NCBI GenBank assembly: GCA_049509915.1
Contig: JBEKZL010000313.1
Span: forward strand, 1-7,817
Reading direction: 5' to 3'
Length of the DNA stretch: 7,817 bases
From: JBEKYD01 sp049509915
GTDB lineage: Bacteria; Acidobacteriota; Terriglobia; Bryobacterales; Bryobacteraceae
Of this stretch, positions 5,703 to 7,817 are shown in pieces (position 1 is the first letter of the stretch; every line of letters starts with the position of its first letter). Both the position numbers and the translations under genes were made by a program. Below the pieces are notes generated by a model. The model saw only the letters and a program-made list of their open reading frames with translations. It was not told the origin of the DNA and ran no database searches.

Positions 5703-6419
5703 TCAGGCAAATTCGATGATCAGCTTCTTGTCACCGAACCAGGGCATCGGTGTCGGTTGGTCGGCCAGACCGGAGGCGACCAGATAGGGGTCGTGCGCGC
5801 GCTTGTCTATCGTCACCACAACCGTGGTGGCCGTGACCTCGACTTTGCCGGACAGGTCCAACAGATTACGGAATACGGTTTTGGCCTGGGAGTGACTGTA
5901 CTCTCGACCGATGCGCTGGGCCATCATGCGGTAGAGTGAACTGGCCGCCAGCGTCAATTGCATGTCGAAATCCACTTTCATCCCGACCATGCTGGAGAGC
6001 GCGTCGATATGGAAGAACTGGACAGCTTCGGAGATTCCGTTTTCGATCAGCATGCGCTGCGCATAGCGCGTCACCAGTTCGACCGGACCGAGCTTGCGGT
6101 GGTTGGTCAGCAGCACGGTTGGCTCTTCGTGTCCCAACTCCATCACAGTCAACTGGCGGAGTTCGCCCTCGTAGCCGGGAACGGTCACGCGCGTTTCCAG
6201 TACTTTGGGATTGCGGTAGATGCGGGTCAACGCCGGCAGGCTGATCCGCTGCCATGCGGAGTCCGGTTGACTGTAGATCTCGCGCAACATCTTTGCCGAA
6301 CGGCGCCGCAGGGTGATGAAGCAGATGCCTTCGCGGTTCAACTCTGAGAGTTTTCGGTGGGTCGTCAGTTGCGAGTCGAAAACCGTTCGGCGGGTGGTTG
6401 GCCGGTGTGGTGCTTCCAA
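5703..6419 (-). pseudogene. Transposase, C-terminal part (second catalytic Asp and Glu)
   Basis: This 238-codon frame supplies the C-terminal half. Only residues from about V13 (just before FDSQLTT) onward belong to the protein; the first dozen codons, including the TTG at 6419, are an out-of-frame overlap. Visible catalytic features are Asp15 in FDSQLTT and Glu126 in RYAQRMLIENGISEAV. Tyr119-x2-Arg122-x3-Glu126 fits the Y-R-E part of the IS4-superfamily YREK signature. FFHIDALSS and VDFDMQLTLAASSLYRMMAQ follow, as in full-length relatives. It has no plausible independent ribosome binding site, so it would be expressed only by frameshifting or if the shift is a sequencing error. Confidence 0.78.
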
Positions 6420-7462
6420 AAGCGCACGAACCGGAGAATCTCGCCGGCCTGCTCGGCTTTGGTCACACCGGCGTTGGCATAGCGCAGGACCCGCTGTTCG
6501 GCGTCGCGCGCCAGGAAGACCAGGATCCCCTTTTGTGAGCGGCTGCGGCTGGAAACATAGTGCTTTTCCAAGGGCTCCTGGGCGCTGTTGGCGGGCACGC
6601 TATGAAAGTCCGGATCGAAAGAGGAGCCGTGGGGCAAGCCGGCCTGCTCGACCTGTTCCAGCCAGGCTCCCATGAAGCGCAGGCAGAGCTTGTGGTCGAT
6701 GCGCGAGGCGTAAGCGGCCAGGTAGGAGCGTTTGGGGACGACGTTGATTCCGGCAAATAGCGCGATGGCCCGATCCGTCACCAGATCCATGACGTGACTT
6801 TTACGTTCCGCGCGGATCAGTTTCAAAGCCAGCAGCGTGCGGACCGCCTGGGCCGCGGGGATCATCTGCGACGTGGGCAAGCCGGCAGCGGTGACGACCG
6901 CCGCCAGATCGATGCGGTCCAGCAAAGGCAGAAACAGGAACAGTCCGGCCAGCGGGGTACGGAAGGCAGCGGGGGACAGATCCAGGCGGCGCACATCGGC
7001 GACCGCGGCGGCCTCCGGTTTCACCGTCACCGGGCGCTCGTCGCCGGCGCGGCGGGGAAGGCGCGAGAAGCCCTCCTCGCGGAGCAGGACGGTGAGGGAG
7101 TTGACGCTGATGGTGTGGCCGGCGGCGGCCAGTTCGCGCTGCATGTCATAGACCGAGAGATTGCGTTTGCGCATGGCGACGGCTAAATCACGGACGCGGT
7201 CGCGGGCGGGAGAGGATTGGGGGCCGCGATGTGGCTGGCGGAAGAAGGCGGCGCGTTTTTGGGGATCGTGGCGGAACTGATGACACAGGACGCGGAAGGC
7301 GCCGGCGGAGTAGCCGAAGCGGCGAGCGACGTCGCCGGAGGGTTCCTCATCAACGAGGTAAGCGCGGAGGGCTTCGTACTGGCGCTGCAAGGGGAACCGA
7401 GGGGAGAGGAAGAAGTTCTGGTTACCAGGCGTCGTTATCTGATTCGCAGTGCTGAGCTCCAT
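6365..7462 (-). pseudogene. Transposase, N-terminal part (DNA-binding region and first catalytic Asp)
   Basis: A 365-codon frame. Residues 25-65 contain a helix-turn-helix-like segment (SGDVARRFGYSAGAFRVLCHQF). A second helical, recognition-type region follows (about 87-135: RDLAVAMRKRNLSVYDMQREL, INSLTVLLREEGFSRLP-like). The catalytic core then begins at about 165. Asp285 in DPDFHSVP is the probable first Asp of the DDE triad. Reading runs through ILRFVRFWKHHTGQPPAER (to residue 360), then shifts frame and stops after FSTRN. ATG at 7462 is used; no clear Shine-Dalgarno sequence precedes it. Relatives continue into FDSxLTT, which is exactly what the next frame encodes. Function when intact: cut-and-paste transposition of its own element. 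Confidence 0.78.
6379..6382 (-). other. Frameshift site in the transposase: T4 homopolymer
   Basis: The minus-strand context is GAA CGG TTTT CGAC. Adding one T gives GAA CGG TTT TTC GAC (E-R-F-F-D) and restores the FDSQLTT frame in one reading frame of about 586 codons. No X-XXY-YYZ slippery heptamer spans the site in the zero frame, so a lost base (mutation or sequencing error) is preferred over programmed frameshifting. Confidence 0.7.
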
Positions 7463-7480
7463 ATCATGATTCTGCTATAG

Positions 7481-7504
7481 AAACATAGCCGAATCAATAT
7501 GTTT
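7481..7504. repeat. Palindrome AAACATA-N10-TATGTTT, copy 2
   Basis: AAACATA (7481-7487) and TATGTTT (7498-7504) are exact reverse complements, 10 bases apart, 18 bases upstream of the transposase ATG at 7462. It is overlapped by a second small inverted repeat, GCTAT (7474-7478) / ATAGC (7485-7489). Copy 1 at 71-94 has the same arms and spacing, while the 10-base centres differ. Both lie directly upstream of minus-strand transposase-type genes. Confidence 0.6.
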
Positions 7505-7631
7505 TGGAGGAGAATGGCGTCTGCCAGGCAAAAAACACCATCAGCGAGCGCATGAACAGCATACAGAGACAACGCCGAGGCAGGGAAGGCATTTGGCGAA
7601 CTGATGAGATAGCGCTCAGATAATCTACTTA
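7505..7631. other. Junction stretch between two transposase remnants
   Basis: No gene is supported. A minus-strand frame stays open through part of this stretch and overlaps the transposase start, but it lacks a ribosome binding site and any recognisable pattern. The stretch is more AT-rich than the rest of the window and should contain the right end of the insertion element. Confidence 0.3.
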
Positions 7632-7817
7632 TCAGTACTGCGTACTCCTAACGAAATAAGTGAAAACACGATACAGCGCCAGCGCGATGACATATATAGA
7701 CCACCACGTGCGCGGGCAAATCGCGTTCGCGGACGCTAGCGCGTTTGCTCTGCTCCAAGACGTCGTGGATTTTCTCGACGGGGAAGAACCTGGCAACCAC
7801 GCCGAGGCCGATGAAAT
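7632..7817 (-). pseudogene. IS4-family transposase, N-terminal fragment, frameshifted (runs off right edge)
   Basis: The minus-strand frame from 7815 reads FIGLGVVARFFPVEKIHDV, then LEQSKRASVRERDLPAHVVVY. This is the typical N-terminal domain of IS4-family transposases (LGVLxRxFPxxLVxxVLxxxxRxxxRxRxLPAxVVVYxVLALxL). The expected continuation VIALALY is present one base out of frame. The bases TAT-A-TAT-GTC-ATC at this point look like a single inserted A that broke TAT-TAT-GTC-ATC. After ALALY the similarity fades (RVFTYFVRSTQY) and TGA follows at 7634-7632, so the 3' part is missing. The start lies beyond the window. It is a different transposase from the one at 5703-7462. A dead relic; other copies may exist in the genome. 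Confidence 0.75.

Larger units (their letters stand above)
5703..7462 (-). mobile_element. Insertion sequence (IS4-superfamily DDE transposase, frameshifted), coding body
   Basis: Two overlapping minus-strand ORFs together make one transposase of about 586 residues. The true ends of the element extend beyond the coding body but could not be fixed. The only inverted match I found in the flanks is a 7-base GGTGTTT (5679-5685 plus strand; reverse complement at 7533-7539), with poor agreement further in and no target-site duplication outside. It may therefore be chance. If the element carries the frameshift genuinely, it is not autonomous unless recoding occurs. Confidence 0.7.

Noticed and set aside
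6365..6419. Programmed -1 frameshifting of the transposase
   Set aside because: The overlap has no slippery heptamer in the correct phase; slipping TTT back one base would pair with GTT. A missing T in the homopolymer is simpler.
6794..7186. Long plus-strand ORFs opposite the transposase (6794-7186, 6837-7151, 7217-7480)
   Set aside because: They are antisense shadows in GC-rich coding DNA, rich in R/G/A/Q, with no independent support.
7471..7620. Minus-strand open frame running across the junction into the transposase start
   Set aside because: Hydrophobic but unpatterned translation, no start with a ribosome binding site, and it overlaps the transposase N-terminus in another frame.

Overview
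The window is GC-rich, soil-bacterium-like DNA, most likely from an Acidobacteriota of the Solibacter/Bryobacter type. This is inferred from the exported lectin-fold domains and from a membrane regulator whose N-terminal domain I associate with that phylum. No rRNA or tRNA is present to confirm it. No CRISPR array, RNA gene or phage module was seen.

Layout: (1) At the left edge is the first 22 codons of a minus-strand, transposase-like gene (1-66) with a good sigma70-type promoter overlapped by a palindrome. (2) From 169 to 1675 a two-gene minus-strand operon encodes two exported paralogues, each made of two ABM (antibiotic biosynthesis monooxygenase / ferredoxin-like) domains. (3) From 2106 to 3592 two plus-strand tandem paralogues, about 64% identical over 214 residues without gaps, encode small exported concanavalin-A-like beta-sandwich proteins. 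Each has a -10-like box 6-7 bases before its ATG, so both look leaderless. (4) Convergent to these, 3908-5215 encodes a single-pass membrane regulator-like protein that starts with TTG. (5) The gap at 5216-5702 contains a decayed response-regulator receiver domain (5387-5577). (6) At 5703-7462 lies a DDE transposase of the IS4 superfamily, split by a -1 frameshift at a four-base homopolymer just before its second catalytic Asp. (7) At the right edge (7632-7817) is a broken N-terminal piece of a second, different IS4-family transposase.

The two exported gene pairs and the regulator are the intact cargo. The flanks and the 5.2-5.7 kb gap are debris and mobile elements, so the region looks like a rearranged, accessory part of the chromosome. 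Nothing in the sequence directly links the ABM pair, the lectin-like pair and the regulator into one pathway. The most unusual signals are an identical palindrome (AAACATA-N10-TATGTTT) in front of two unrelated transposase genes, the paired leaderless promoters, and the receiver-domain fossil that has no usable ORF.
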